A stretch of DNA of 64,000 nt, taken from assembly GCA_030765065.1 (NCBI GenBank), contig CM060978.1:116727692-116791691 (forward strand), read 5' to 3'. Made by a program: the position numbers and the translations under genes. Below the pieces are notes generated by a model. It searched no databases, was not told the DNA's origin, and saw nothing but the letters and a program-made list of their open reading frames with translations. This document shows positions 1 to 9,038 of this stretch, in pieces. Numbering within the stretch: the first letter of the stretch is position 1; every line of letters starts with the position of its first letter. This DNA comes from Deroplatys truncata (taxonomy: Eukaryota > Arthropoda > Insecta > Mantodea > Mantidae).

Positions 1-1930
1 GCTCCTTTAGCCTAGTTTCTAAGTTTCTTTTTGTCTTACCAATGTATACTTTATTGCAATCTGAACAATTGATTTTATAGATTCCAGCTTTTTTGTCTTG
101 TGGAATGGGGTCTTTTAACTTGTTACAAAGTAATTTCTCTATGTTAAATTTGTTCTGTGGAGCTAGGCTGATGTTATGTTTCATGAAAATCTTCTTAAAT
201 TTGTGAAATGTTCCTGGGTGGTATGTGAATTTCTTGAACTTTAGTTCTTTATCTTGCTGGATGAGATTAGTTGTGTTTCTGATGTGCATCTGTCGTTTGA
301 ATTTTGCAATTTTTTTGTCAATAGTTGCTTTGTTGTACCCATTATGTATTGCTGTGTCTACTATATGCTGGTATTCTAACTGGTATTCTTTTTTATTTAA
401 GGGGGTATATACCAGTCTATGTGTTAGGCTGTTTAGTACTGCATGTTTGTGTGTGGTTGGATTGAAACACTTATTTTTTATGTAATTAGTAGAGTGTGTT
501 GGCTTCCTGTATATGCCAAAGGTTAGGTTCTTTTGTTCTCTGATGATTTTTAGGTCTAAAAATGGTAGCATGCCTTCTTTTTCTATTTCTATGGTGAATT
601 TTATTGATTGGTTCTGTAGGTTTAATAAGGCTAAGGAGTCTTGTATGAACCTATTAGGGACAACAGCGAAGATGTCGTCAACATATCTGTGCCAAACTTT
701 AAACATGTTTGGAAAGGAAGTTGTTATGTGAATTTCTAAGTAGCTCATAAATAAATCTGCCAAGAAGGGTGAAAGTGGGTTGCCCATGGTTAGACCAGTT
801 GGTTGTTGATAGAACTTCTTATTGAAACTAAAACAATTTTGTCCAATGCATAAATTGGTAAGTTGTATGAGGTCTTCTATTTCTTCTTCAAGTAGGTTAG
901 TCTGCTGTAGCCATTTCTTTAATTGACGCAGGAGTTGATCTGTAGGGACACTTGGAAATAGTGCAGTGACATCAAAGGAAACTAATCTGTCTTCTGGTTC
1001 GAGTTCCAGGGACTTTATCTTCTGTATTAAATCTTCTGAATTCATTATGTTTTTGCTGTTGAATTTTGGTAGTGAAGAGAATCTCTGTACTAACCATTTT
1101 GCCAGTTTGTAGGTAGGAGAATCAATATTGCTGACGATTGGTCTCATCTTATTACCCGGTTTGTGTATTTTAGGTAGAGCATACATTCTTGGTAAAATGG
1201 GGTGATCTGGTTTTAATCTAGATTTATCAGTGTCTGTTATAGTTTTGCTTTCCTGGATGGTTTGATTGAAGGCTTTTAAATGTGATTTTAATGGGTCTTC
1301 TTGAATTTGTATGTAATTTTCTTGTTGCAGCATATTTTCTACTCTGGTAATATAATCATCTTTTTGAAGTACAACTAGTTTATTTCCCTTGTCAGCTTTT
1401 GTGTATACTACTGGTTTTGATTTTAATGTTTTGATCACATGTTTGGTTGGGAAATTGTTATGTTTATCTGCTTGTATTTCTTGGAGAACTATTTCACATT
1501 CTTTTTTTATAGTGGTTTTACTATTTTCATTTAGGTTGTAAGTAGCAATCTCAATGTCTGCGACTATTTCATCGGTTGTTTTTGTGTAGCCAACACATGT
1601 TTTTAGGCCAAGGTTTAATACCGATAATTCTGCTTTGGTGAAAGTTACATTTGAAAGATTAATTACGTCAGAGTATGGCGTCGTTTTTTCATTTTTTAGG
1701 TTAGGTTTATATGAATGTTGCTTCCGGCGTAGTATGTCTAGTTTTTTCTTTAATTTCAGCGTTTTTGTTTTCATCCTGTAGCTAAGAATAGTGAGGAATT
1801 TTGATTGCATGTTTTGCCAAAGTGGATAGCCGAGTGTGTCCGTTAATTTAAGGTGAAGAGCATATAATTCCAGTTCCAATTTTTGTAATTTTGCGTAGTG
1901 GTTGTTTCTCTCAATTATTAGTAATAACAT
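1..1930 (-). CDS. PLE reverse transcriptase, minus-strand copy, 3' end outside window
   Basis: Reading minus from an ATG at 1930 (MLLLIIERNN...) the frame stays open to base 1, where it leaves the window. It encodes the same protein as the plus copy from residue MQSK onward (ATG at 1810) but has about 40 extra N-terminal residues spanning the palindrome centre, including the stretch LYALHLKLTDTLGYPLW. Those residues look like genuine protein, so this copy is the less 5'-truncated one. It contains the whole RT core, and the GIY-YIG domain starts near base 85. Whether 1930 is the native start is uncertain, because the first few codons lie in the other arm of the palindrome. Confidence 0.75.
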   Translation of the reverse strand, partial: MLLLIIERNNHYAKLQKLELELYALHLKLTDTLGYPLWQNMQSKFLTILSYRMKTKTLKLKKKLDILRRKQHSYKPNLKNEKTTPYSDVINLSNVTFTKAELSVLNLGLKTCVGYTKTTDEIVADIEIATYNLNENSKTTIKKECEIVLQEIQADKHNNFPTKHVIKTLKSKPVVYTKADKGNKLVVLQKDDYITRVENMLQQENYIQIQEDPLKSHLKAFNQTIQESKTITDTDKSRLKPDHPILPRMYALPKIHKPGNKMRPIVSNIDSPTYKLAKWLVQRFSSLPKFNSKNIMNSEDLIQKIKSLELEPEDRLVSFDVTALFPSVPTDQLLRQLKKWLQQTNLLEEEIEDLIQLTNLCIGQNCFSFNKKFYQQPTGLTMGNPLSPFLADLFMSYLEIHITTSFPNMFKVWHRYVDDIFAVVPNRFIQDSLALLNLQNQSIKFTIEIEKEGMLPFLDLKIIREQKNLTFGIYRKPTHSTNYIKNKCFNPTTHKHAVLNSLTHRLVYTPLNKKEYQLEYQHIVDTAIHNGYNKATIDKKIAKFKRQMHIRNTTNLIQQDKELKFKKFTYHPGTFHKFKKIFMKHNISLAPQNKFNIEKLLCNKLKDPIPQDKKAGIYKINCSDCNKVYIGKTKRNLETRLKE

Positions 1931-3738
1931 GCAATCAAAATTCCTCACTATTCTTAGCTACAGGATGAAAACAAAAACGCTGAAATTAAAGAAAAAACTA
2001 GACATACTACGCCGGAAGCAACATTCATATAAACCTAACCTAAAAAATGAAAAAACGACGCCATACTCTGACGAAATTAATCTTTCAAATGTAACTTTCA
2101 CCAAAGCAGAATTATCGGTATTAAACCTTGGCCTAAAAACATGTGTTGGCTACACAAAAACAACCGATGAAATAGTCGCAGACATTGAGATTGCTACTTA
2201 CAACCTAAATGAAAATAGTAAAACCACTATAAAAAAAGAATGTGAAATAGTTCTCCAAGAAATACAAGCAGATAAACATAACAATTTCCCAACCAAACAT
2301 GTGATCAAAACATTAAAATCAAAACCAGTAGTATACACAAAAGCTGACAAGGGAAATAAACTAGTTGTACTTCAAAAAGATGATTATATTACCAGAGTAG
2401 AAAATATGCTGCAACAAGAAAATTACATACAAATTCAAGAAGACCCATTAAAATCACATTTAAAAGCCTTCAATCAAACCATCCAGGAAAGCAAAACTAT
2501 AACAGACACTGATAAATCTAGATTAAAACCAGATCACCCCATTTTACCAAGAATGTATGCTCTACCTAAAATACACAAACCGGGTAATAAGATGAGACCA
2601 ATCGTCAGCAATATTGATTCTCCTACCTACAAACTGGCAAAATGGTTAGTACAGAGATTCTCTTCACTACCAAAATTCAACAGCAAAAACATAATGAATT
2701 CAGAAGATTTAATACAGAAGATAAAATCCCTGGAACTCGAACCAGAAGACAGATTAGTTTCCTTTGATGTCACTGCACTATTTCCAAGTGTCCCTACAGA
2801 TCAACTCCTGCGTCAATTAAAGAAATGGCTACAGCAGACTAACCTACTTGAAGAAGAAATAGAAGACCTCATACAACTTACCAATTTATGCATTGGACAA
2901 AATTGTTTTAGTTTCAATAAGAAGTTCTATCAACAACCAACTGGTCTAACCATGGGCAACCCACTTTCACCCTTCTTGGCAGATTTATTTATGAGCTACT
3001 TAGAAATTCACATAACAACTTCCTTTCCATACATGTTTAAAGTTTGGCACAGATATGTTGACGACATCTTCGCTGTTGTCCCTAATAGGTTCATACAAGA
3101 CTCCTTAGCCTTATTAAACCTACAGAACCAATCAATAAAATTCACCATAGAAATAGAAAAAGAAGGCATGCTACCATTTTTAGACCTAAAAATCATCAGA
3201 GAACAAAAGAACCTAACCTTTGGCATATACAGGAAGCCAACACACTCTACTAATTACATAAAAAATAAGAGTTTCAATCCAACCACACACAAACATGCAG
3301 TACTAAACAGCCTAACACATAGACTGGTATATACCCCCTTAAATAAAAAAGAATACCAGTTAGAATACCAGCATATAGTAGACACAGCAATACATAATGG
3401 GTACAACAAAGCAACTATTGACAAAAAAATTGCAAAATTCAAACGACAGATGCACATCAGAAACACAACTAATCTCATCCAGCAAGATAAAGAACTAAAG
3501 TTCAAGAAATTCACATACCACCCAGGAACATTTCACAAATTTAAGAAGATTTTCATGAAACATAACATCAGCCTAGCTCCACAGAACAAATTTAACATAG
3601 AGAAATTACTTTGTAACAAGTTAAAAGACCCCATTCCACAAGACAAAAAAGCTGGAATCTATAAAATCAATTGTTCAGATTGCAATAAAGTATACATTGG
3701 TAAGACAAAAAGAAACTTAGAAACTAGGCTAAAGGAGC
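1..3738. repeat. 1.8-kb inverted repeat (arms 1-1813 and 1926-3738)
   Basis: The reverse complement of 1-1813 reads almost perfectly as 1926-3738. The left arm reaches the first base of the window, so the true arm is longer. The 112-bp unpaired centre is coding in the minus-strand copy. An arm of this length and identity would form a large cruciform or hairpin and could be a source of assembly error. Confidence 0.95.
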
Positions 3739-4028
3739 ACATGAGATGTATTAAATACAAACAAATGGACAAATCTGCAGTTTCACACCATTTTTGGATC
3801 ACTAATCACAACATCAAACCCAATATTACATTAGTCAAACCAGCCAAATTTGCAGCCGAATTAGATGCATGGGAGAAGATCACCATTCTAAAACACAACA
3901 CACATCTAATGAATTTTGATTTGCCGCCACCAAATCCTCTCTGGAAGTACATTTCTCCACCACAAGATGCCACCACAGGATCCAGTCCAAAAAACGGAAA
4001 CACCAACAACACGGGCCAGTCGAGTTAA
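1929..4028 (+). CDS. PLE polyprotein: reverse transcriptase plus GIY-YIG endonuclease
   Basis: Intact ORF of 699 codons from the first ATG (MQSK). The frame is open further upstream to a TTG at 1902, but that part is palindrome-centre sequence. The RT core shows KADKGNK (about residue 140), RPIVSNID, motif A FDVTALFPSVP with its Asp near residue 280, GLTMGNPLSP, and the catalytic YVDD near 376-379. The C-terminus carries a GIY-YIG nuclease with a CxxC between the halves: GIYKINCSDC near 576 and VYIGKTKRN near 588, followed by the family RLKEH segment. This is the Penelope/Poseidon-type architecture, in which the nuclease nicks the target and the RT copies the element RNA. No stops or frameshifts are present, so the copy may be functional apart from its missing N-terminus. 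Confidence 0.92.
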   Translation: MQSKFLTILSYRMKTKTLKLKKKLDILRRKQHSYKPNLKNEKTTPYSDEINLSNVTFTKAELSVLNLGLKTCVGYTKTTDEIVADIEIATYNLNENSKTTIKKECEIVLQEIQADKHNNFPTKHVIKTLKSKPVVYTKADKGNKLVVLQKDDYITRVENMLQQENYIQIQEDPLKSHLKAFNQTIQESKTITDTDKSRLKPDHPILPRMYALPKIHKPGNKMRPIVSNIDSPTYKLAKWLVQRFSSLPKFNSKNIMNSEDLIQKIKSLELEPEDRLVSFDVTALFPSVPTDQLLRQLKKWLQQTNLLEEEIEDLIQLTNLCIGQNCFSFNKKFYQQPTGLTMGNPLSPFLADLFMSYLEIHITTSFPYMFKVWHRYVDDIFAVVPNRFIQDSLALLNLQNQSIKFTIEIEKEGMLPFLDLKIIREQKNLTFGIYRKPTHSTNYIKNKSFNPTTHKHAVLNSLTHRLVYTPLNKKEYQLEYQHIVDTAIHNGYNKATIDKKIAKFKRQMHIRNTTNLIQQDKELKFKKFTYHPGTFHKFKKIFMKHNISLAPQNKFNIEKLLCNKLKDPIPQDKKAGIYKINCSDCNKVYIGKTKRNLETRLKEHMRCIKYKQMDKSAVSHHFWITNHNIKPNITLVKPAKFAAELDAWEKITILKHNTHLMNFDLPPPNPLWKYISPPQDATTGSSPKNGNTNNTGQSS

Positions 4029-4085
4029 TAACCTTCTGAGGATGGGAACAACGGTTTCCCGAAACATGTTAAGTGAGTAAACTTA
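4022..4085 (+). ncRNA. candidate hammerhead ribozyme motif at PLE 3' end
   Basis: Overlaps the PLE stop codon (4026-4028). It shows a CUGANGA-type core (CTGAGGA, 4036-4042), a helix II of GGGAA (4044-4048) with TTCCC (4056-4060), and then GAAAC (4061-4065). A two-pair helix III closes on GTT (4068-4070), giving a NUH cleavage site after 4070. Helix I pairs CTT (4033-4035) with AAG (4071-4073) and, across an internal loop, AGTT (4023-4026) with AACT (4080-4083). Type I hammerheads are documented in PLEs. One extra base (T4043) between core and helix II departs from the consensus, so activity is uncertain. Confidence 0.5.
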
Positions 4086-4136
4086 AGTGATGTTAGTGTT
4101 ACAATTTCGACTCACCTTTAAATAGAATACACATCA

Positions 4137-5690
4137 TTGTTTCTAGCTTCTTTTCATTACAATACATACGTAAGAAAAGGTGTTGTTAACTGGGAAACTA
4201 GATCTTCTAAATCAGTGAGTGAAAGGTCATCAGATGCAGACAGATATATGTTACAAATGGTAAATCAGATGGATGGCAGTTTAATCCTTACAGCCACTGA
4301 ATGGATGTCAGACTGCATGAATACAGATTCCATCAATATATCATCTCTGATGATCATCGTAGTGGCCCCGTGCACAGGAATACCCTCTTCAGGCATAAGA
4401 GCATACTGTAGGGGTGTACTGCCTGATTTGAAAGTTATCTTGCGGATGGAACTTAGTCTCTTATAAACATACGACCAAAGGATTATTCTTGAGTAAAAGT
4501 TCAAGCTCTCGTCGATGTGCTCTAATTCCACATATGTTCCATTGTAGGATAGCCATAGTAATTATAATGGGATAAGGTCTCAATTATAAAAGTCAATTAT
4601 GTTGAGGACAGTGGTGGTCAAATTAATTTACCCATTTTCTATGATGTCAGACTAACACCTCGAACCAACTGGATATGGAGATCAGCAAAGACATGGATTG
4701 CCTATCTTCCTCAGAAGAGGATCTCTGAAGAGATGATCGTGGACTTTTCTTTCCCTTGGATGTCCCAGGTACAGAACTTTTCACTTTCTTTCAGGAAGTC
4801 AGTTCTGTTATAGCTGCTCTTGAACTTTTATCTGTGGTGCATTATAAGTTACAGGCTTGCCAGTCTTATTATTTGAGGTTGATGGTCTTGATGGTGACTT
4901 TACTGAAGGGATCTTGTCAGTAACAGACTAGGCAGATGTTGCTGCAAATGTAGATGTTGGTTTCGATGGCTTTGAAAGTGATTTGGCTACGAGATTCTTT
5001 TCTGAAATTGTGACCCTGTAAACATTGCTGGTTTGAGTTGCCATTTCCCAACTCGGTACCACTTTGGCTGCAACTGAGCTATAGGTACTGCACTTCGGGA
5101 CAAAGGGTAGGCAGATGCGCAGGAGTTTCCGGGCTTCCGAGAAGGACACCTTCTCCCTAACCTGGATCTCTTGGATCGTTCTTTCCTCTGCAAAAGAGGG
5201 AAAATTTTGGGAACTCAATGGATGTTCTCCGCTGCACTTAATGCACATTGGGGCTGATGTACATGCCCCATTGTGAGAGAGTTAATGCAGGTAGCTTCGC
5301 CATTGCAGAAATCATTTGTGTGTCCAAAGCGCTGACACTTATAACATCTCAGCGGATTTGGGATGAATGACCTGACTTTGATGGCTTCATACCCTGCCTT
5401 AATTCTTTGAGGGAGATCTACCCGATCAAAGGCAAGGAAACAGGATACAAGTAGGTACTAATTCACCTCTCTTTCCGCTGAATATGACACACCCATTGAC
5501 ATACCTTGCTCCTCCAGATTTTCTTGTATCTCCTCATTGAGCACACCGTTCAATGCATGGGTGTTTGCCATACCACACAAGGAATCCATCTCTTGGTCAA
5601 CCTGACTGATCCTTGTGCTAAATTCTTTCCTCTTGTACAACACGCTAACAGACTTTTTCGGCATCATTATGTACATGAGCAATTATATGT
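4137..5690 (-). pseudogene. Jockey-type LINE fragment: ORF1 gag and start of endonuclease
   Basis: Read on the minus strand, 5690-4930 gives a broken ORF1 with a CCHC-rich gag region (CYKCQRFGHTNDFC, then CIKCSGEHP) and the downstream SFSEARK segment common to Jockey-clade nucleocapsid proteins. At 4560-4140 an apurinic-endonuclease-like ORF2 start follows (WNI.GIRAHRREL..LL, VVCL.ETK, MIIRDDI). It has several frameshifts and stops. The fragment ends abruptly at the PLE. LINE copies usually lose their 5' end, so a copy that keeps its 5' part and loses its 3' part fits a LINE interrupted by the PLE, with the remainder left of the window. Confidence 0.75.
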
Positions 5691-5953
5691 AGATAAAAAT
5701 TTCACTGGTACAGTCACCTCCAATTTCAACAATACAGTGGGAGTAGGTGCTTACTACGCTCAAAGTTTGATGCCCTTGTTTGCTACTTTGGTCAATCCTT
5801 GGTCACAGGGTGGAGATCGGCAGCCAATGACATGCATATATGTACATATTTGTGTAATGCAATTTGTGTAGATGGGATAGAGAATGCTTTAGCTTGGCAT
5901 GGTAAATGCCAATAATACATTTTACTGTTCAGTGTTGATCAAACATACGTAGA

Positions 5954-6990
5954 TTGTATTTTAACTTTTCATTTGCAATGGAAAAAAAGAAATGGTGGCA
6001 AATAACCAACAGCAAAAAACTGAAAATCCTTGAAGAAGTGGATCACAATCCGAATATGAAACGTGTGGATATAGTGTGGAAGTTAAACATTTCTCCTTCA
6101 ATCTTAAACACAATTGTTAGCAAATGTAAACTGAATGAAACTGCTTTTGAAAAAGGGAAAAAAGCTAAAAGAAAACGTAATTATCCTGGCCAGTTTCCAG
6201 AATTAGATGTTCTACTAAAGTGGTTTACACAAGCAAGAGCTTCAAATGCACCAATAGACGGTACTGTGGTTCGAGCTCAGGTGATACATTTAGCACAGAA
6301 GATGGTACTGGATGATTTCAAAGCGTCCAATAACTGGATTGAAACATACAAGAATGGACATGGCTTAGTTTACAGATGTGTGCAAGTGAGGCTGCTGCCC
6401 TAGATGATACTACTGTTTGAAAATATAGAAATGTAGAAAAATACAATGCTCCTGTCCATTTTGAAAGACTGTAGCCCTGACGATGTTTATAATACAGATG
6501 AATGGGACTATTTTTCATCTTTTGCCAGACAAAACCCTGGATTTTAAGGCCACTAAGGCCTTAACAAAGAAGGGCAGGAAGCTTAATAAGGAGAGGATTA
6601 CAGTTTTATTGTGCTGTAAAATGGAATGGAGAAATTGGTACCGCTGTTATTGGAAAAGCACGCAGTGTGCAATGCTTCAAGAATGTGCGATCTTTGCCAT
6701 GTAAGTACACTTCCAACGCAAATGCCTGGATAACTTCTGAGGTATTTGAAAATTTCTTATGTGCATGGGACACAAGACTGGGCATAAGAAGCAGGAAAAT
6801 TTCACTCTTCATTGATCATGTGCCGCTCATCCACCAACTATTTCAAATTTAAGAAACATAAAGATCATTTTCCTTCCAGCAAACTGCACGAGTAAGCTAC
6901 AACCTTTAGATCAAGGCATAATTTGGCATTAAAACCAACAAAGAATATGATCCGCATTTCCATGTTAAATTCAATACATACTGAAGATTG
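5954..6990 (+). pseudogene. pogo/Tigger-like transposase remnant
   Basis: An open stretch from 5984 (MEKKKWWQIT) has the CENP-B-type N-terminal helix-turn-helix (KLKILEEVDHNPNMKR, LNISPSILNTIV), then the second helical domain with DGTVVRAQVIHLAQKM. After 6400 the DDE domain is recognisable only in pieces across frames: YNTDEWDYF (the first Asp region), TAVIGKARSVQCFKNV, ANAWITSEVFENFLCAWD and ISLFIDHVP. Frameshifts and stops make it non-functional. It is a Tc1/mariner-superfamily element of the pogo group, inserted in the last visible intron of ABCF3. Confidence 0.8.
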
Positions 6991-7639
6991 ATTTGGATAC
7001 ACAAAGTTCAAGAATAAATAATTCAAGCTTTATGTTGGTCAACTTGGATTTAGGTTGTCGAACCTGTTAAATATATGTTAGATTGTTTTTCCATATATTT
7101 TAAGAAGGTTTTGAGGTTAGTGAATGTTTTGGAAAAGAATAAATTGTGAATTATGGAAGCGATAAAAGCAGCTTTGCTGTGTTAATATTACACATGTGAT
7201 TAAAGATTTCCGCTAAAAAAAACCCAAAATGATGAGTGTGCAGCGTGTTACGAGTACAGTAGAAGATAGTATCTTTGATGTATTCAAAAAGTTTTGAATA
7301 CGGTAAGTGTTTCCATGCAACAAATTTCGATCTGATCCTCTTCTGATCCTACTTTCTAAGAGGATTGGATCCAAGGTTCAAAACGATCTCAATACAATCC
7401 AGATCCGCGTTTCCATGCAGTATTCAGTATGGAGAAAGTACTCAAATTGATTTTAATTCCCCATGGAAATGTAGTAAATAATTATTAGATTTTATTACAT
7501 AATTATGTTCATAAATTGCAGATTTTGTATTTTTGTTAATATATTTTCCCCGTCTATGATGTCCAAATCCTTGGGTCCCTGCAAAAATGTATTAACAAGA
7601 TTCTACTGTATTTGCCTAATCATCATCAACTTCATCATC

Positions 7640-8425
7640 GCTGGATGTTAAGTGACTTTGTGGTTCACTACTGCCTTATCTTTTTTGTTTATAAAGATGC
7701 TAAATCAGCAGTAAATATAGAAGAAATAAAAAAAATAGGAGCTGGTTTTACTGTAGTTATAAGACTTAAAATTGGAAAACTGTTTGAATAAGGGCTTTCA
7801 CATATTTATGGATAACTTTTTTACCACTGTTTCTCTAGCAGATATTTTTATTATTGGTACTATTAAAAGAAGCAGGAAATTCATACCCAAGGGTCTCTTA
7901 GTAAAATTCAAAGTAGGTAAAAATAAACTTTTTAGAAGATTTTGGCAACAGGGTGTAGAGAAAAACGAACATAAAAGCAGCAAGTACTTCTTCTGTCTAC
8001 AAGATCTAGTACCAAAAAAGGACAAAATTCTAAAAAATCAAACCAAAGAGATGGTGAAACCTGAAGTTATTTTAGATTATAATAATTACATGGGTGGTAT
8101 CAAATATGATGTTATACTCTTATCTTATGATGAAAAGAAAACTGTGAAAATTGGAAAAAAGCTACTTTCAACACTTTCAGGTGAATGATTATAAATTCCT
8201 ACATTTTCTATAAAGAAAATATCATACCAAATAAGCCAATGACCAGATTGCATTTCACAGTGCCATTAGAAATAGAAGCATTTGCTAATGATTGGCTAAA
8301 GGAAAAAGCACATGTACCAGGGACTTCTGAACTTCAAGAGAAATCAAATAGACCAAATTTGTTAAAACTGAGTGGAAATATGGAAAGATTGTTGTGCGTT
8401 TTCTAGGAGGGATGGGAGGAGGAAA
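7640..8425 (+). pseudogene. piggyBac-like transposase remnant
   Basis: The frame at 7772-8188 contains FHIFMDNFFTTVSLAD, which matches the second catalytic Asp block of piggyBac transposases, then GTIKRSRKFIPKG and DYNNYMGGIKYDVILLSY, the third Asp block. A stop and frame change lead into 8185-8406, with NSYIFYKENIIPNKPM and LHFTVPLEIEAF, which is the usual C-terminal continuation. The N-terminal third and the terminal repeats were not found. The expected Asp in the GG(V)D motif reads as GIKYD, a further sign of decay. Confidence 0.8.
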
Positions 8426-8855
8426 AGATCTAAAATTTGAAAAGGGACTGCATCCTGATTGCTTTTTGGATTATAAGTGATCAATGCTGGTCGTCAAGAA
8501 AAAACTAAGTTACAGTGTAAACAAACAACTATCTCCATTTCAGCAATTTTAAACATAGAAACTTAAAATCTTATGTTTCAACTTCCTTATGGCTAGCAGT
8601 TTAAGCAGTAGTATGGCATTTTAGCTTGACAGCAAAAGGGTTAAGTAAAGTGTTCTGAGAAAACATCTAAAGCATTGCTTTCTTAATATAAATAAAAGGA
8701 TCACATACTTATGCTCATGAGTTAGAAATTTATCTCTTAGCAGCTTAACAGGTGCTATGGATTCTTTTAATTTCCCTTTTAAGTACATCATACCAAAGCA
8801 ATAATACTGTAGTGTATTTAGATAATGAAATTATAATCTATACAGGTTCACTTAC
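8426..8855. other. intron sequence, nothing recognised
   Basis: AT-rich sequence between the piggyBac remnant and ABCF3 exon 8. No coding potential, repeat structure or further ABCF3 exon was recognised. Confidence 0.5.
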
Positions 8856-9038
8856 CTATAAGCATCTATCCTTTGAGAATGTAAATGCAATATATCTGTT
8901 GGAACAGTGTCAAGAAAATGCCTATCATGAGACACAACCAACAGTGTTGTAGGCCAGTTTTGTAAGTAGTTCTCAAGCCATATGATTGCTTTGATATCTA
9001 ACATGTTAGTTGGTTCATCCAAAAGTAGAAGATCGGGT
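8856..9038 (-). CDS. ABCF3: ABCF3 exon 8: Walker B and H-switch of cassette 1
   Basis: 183 nt flanked by acceptor AG (9039-9040) and donor GTAAGT (from 8855 down). It encodes [15 protein letters not shown], which holds Walker B, the catalytic Glu and the D-loop, then [14 protein letters not shown] and [12 protein letters not shown] with the switch His. It ends at RIDAYR, matching the point in human ABCF3 just before the inter-cassette linker. The next exon was not found in 1-8855. Confidence 0.95.

Larger units (their letters stand above)
1..4130. mobile_element. Penelope-like element (PLE), inverted two-copy arrangement
   Basis: A plus-strand PLE copy (about 1926-4130) faces a minus-strand copy that occupies 1-1930 and continues off the left edge. 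Positions p and 3739-p are complementary from 1/3738 to 1813/1926, with only isolated mismatches seen (for example near 470/3269 and 706/3033). The 112-bp centre (1814-1925) belongs to the minus copy, whose reading frame crosses it, so the plus copy is 5'-truncated relative to its partner. PLEs are known for inverted partial copies. The very low divergence between arms implies a recent insertion. The right boundary is inferred from where PLE-like sequence gives way to a minus-strand LINE. Confidence 0.85.

Noticed and set aside
225..731. Plus-strand ORFs of 86 and 72 codons, repeated on the minus strand at 3008-3514
   Set aside because: They are antisense shadows of the PLE reading frame, duplicated because of the palindrome.
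7200..7480. Possible inverted or direct repeat around GTTTCCATGCA (near 7310 and 7411)
   Set aside because: The shared words are short and I could not extend them into a consistent structure.
1..8855. Exon 9 and later exons of ABCF3
   Set aside because: No minus-strand segment resembling the inter-cassette linker or second ABC cassette was found; the sequence is accounted for by mobile elements.
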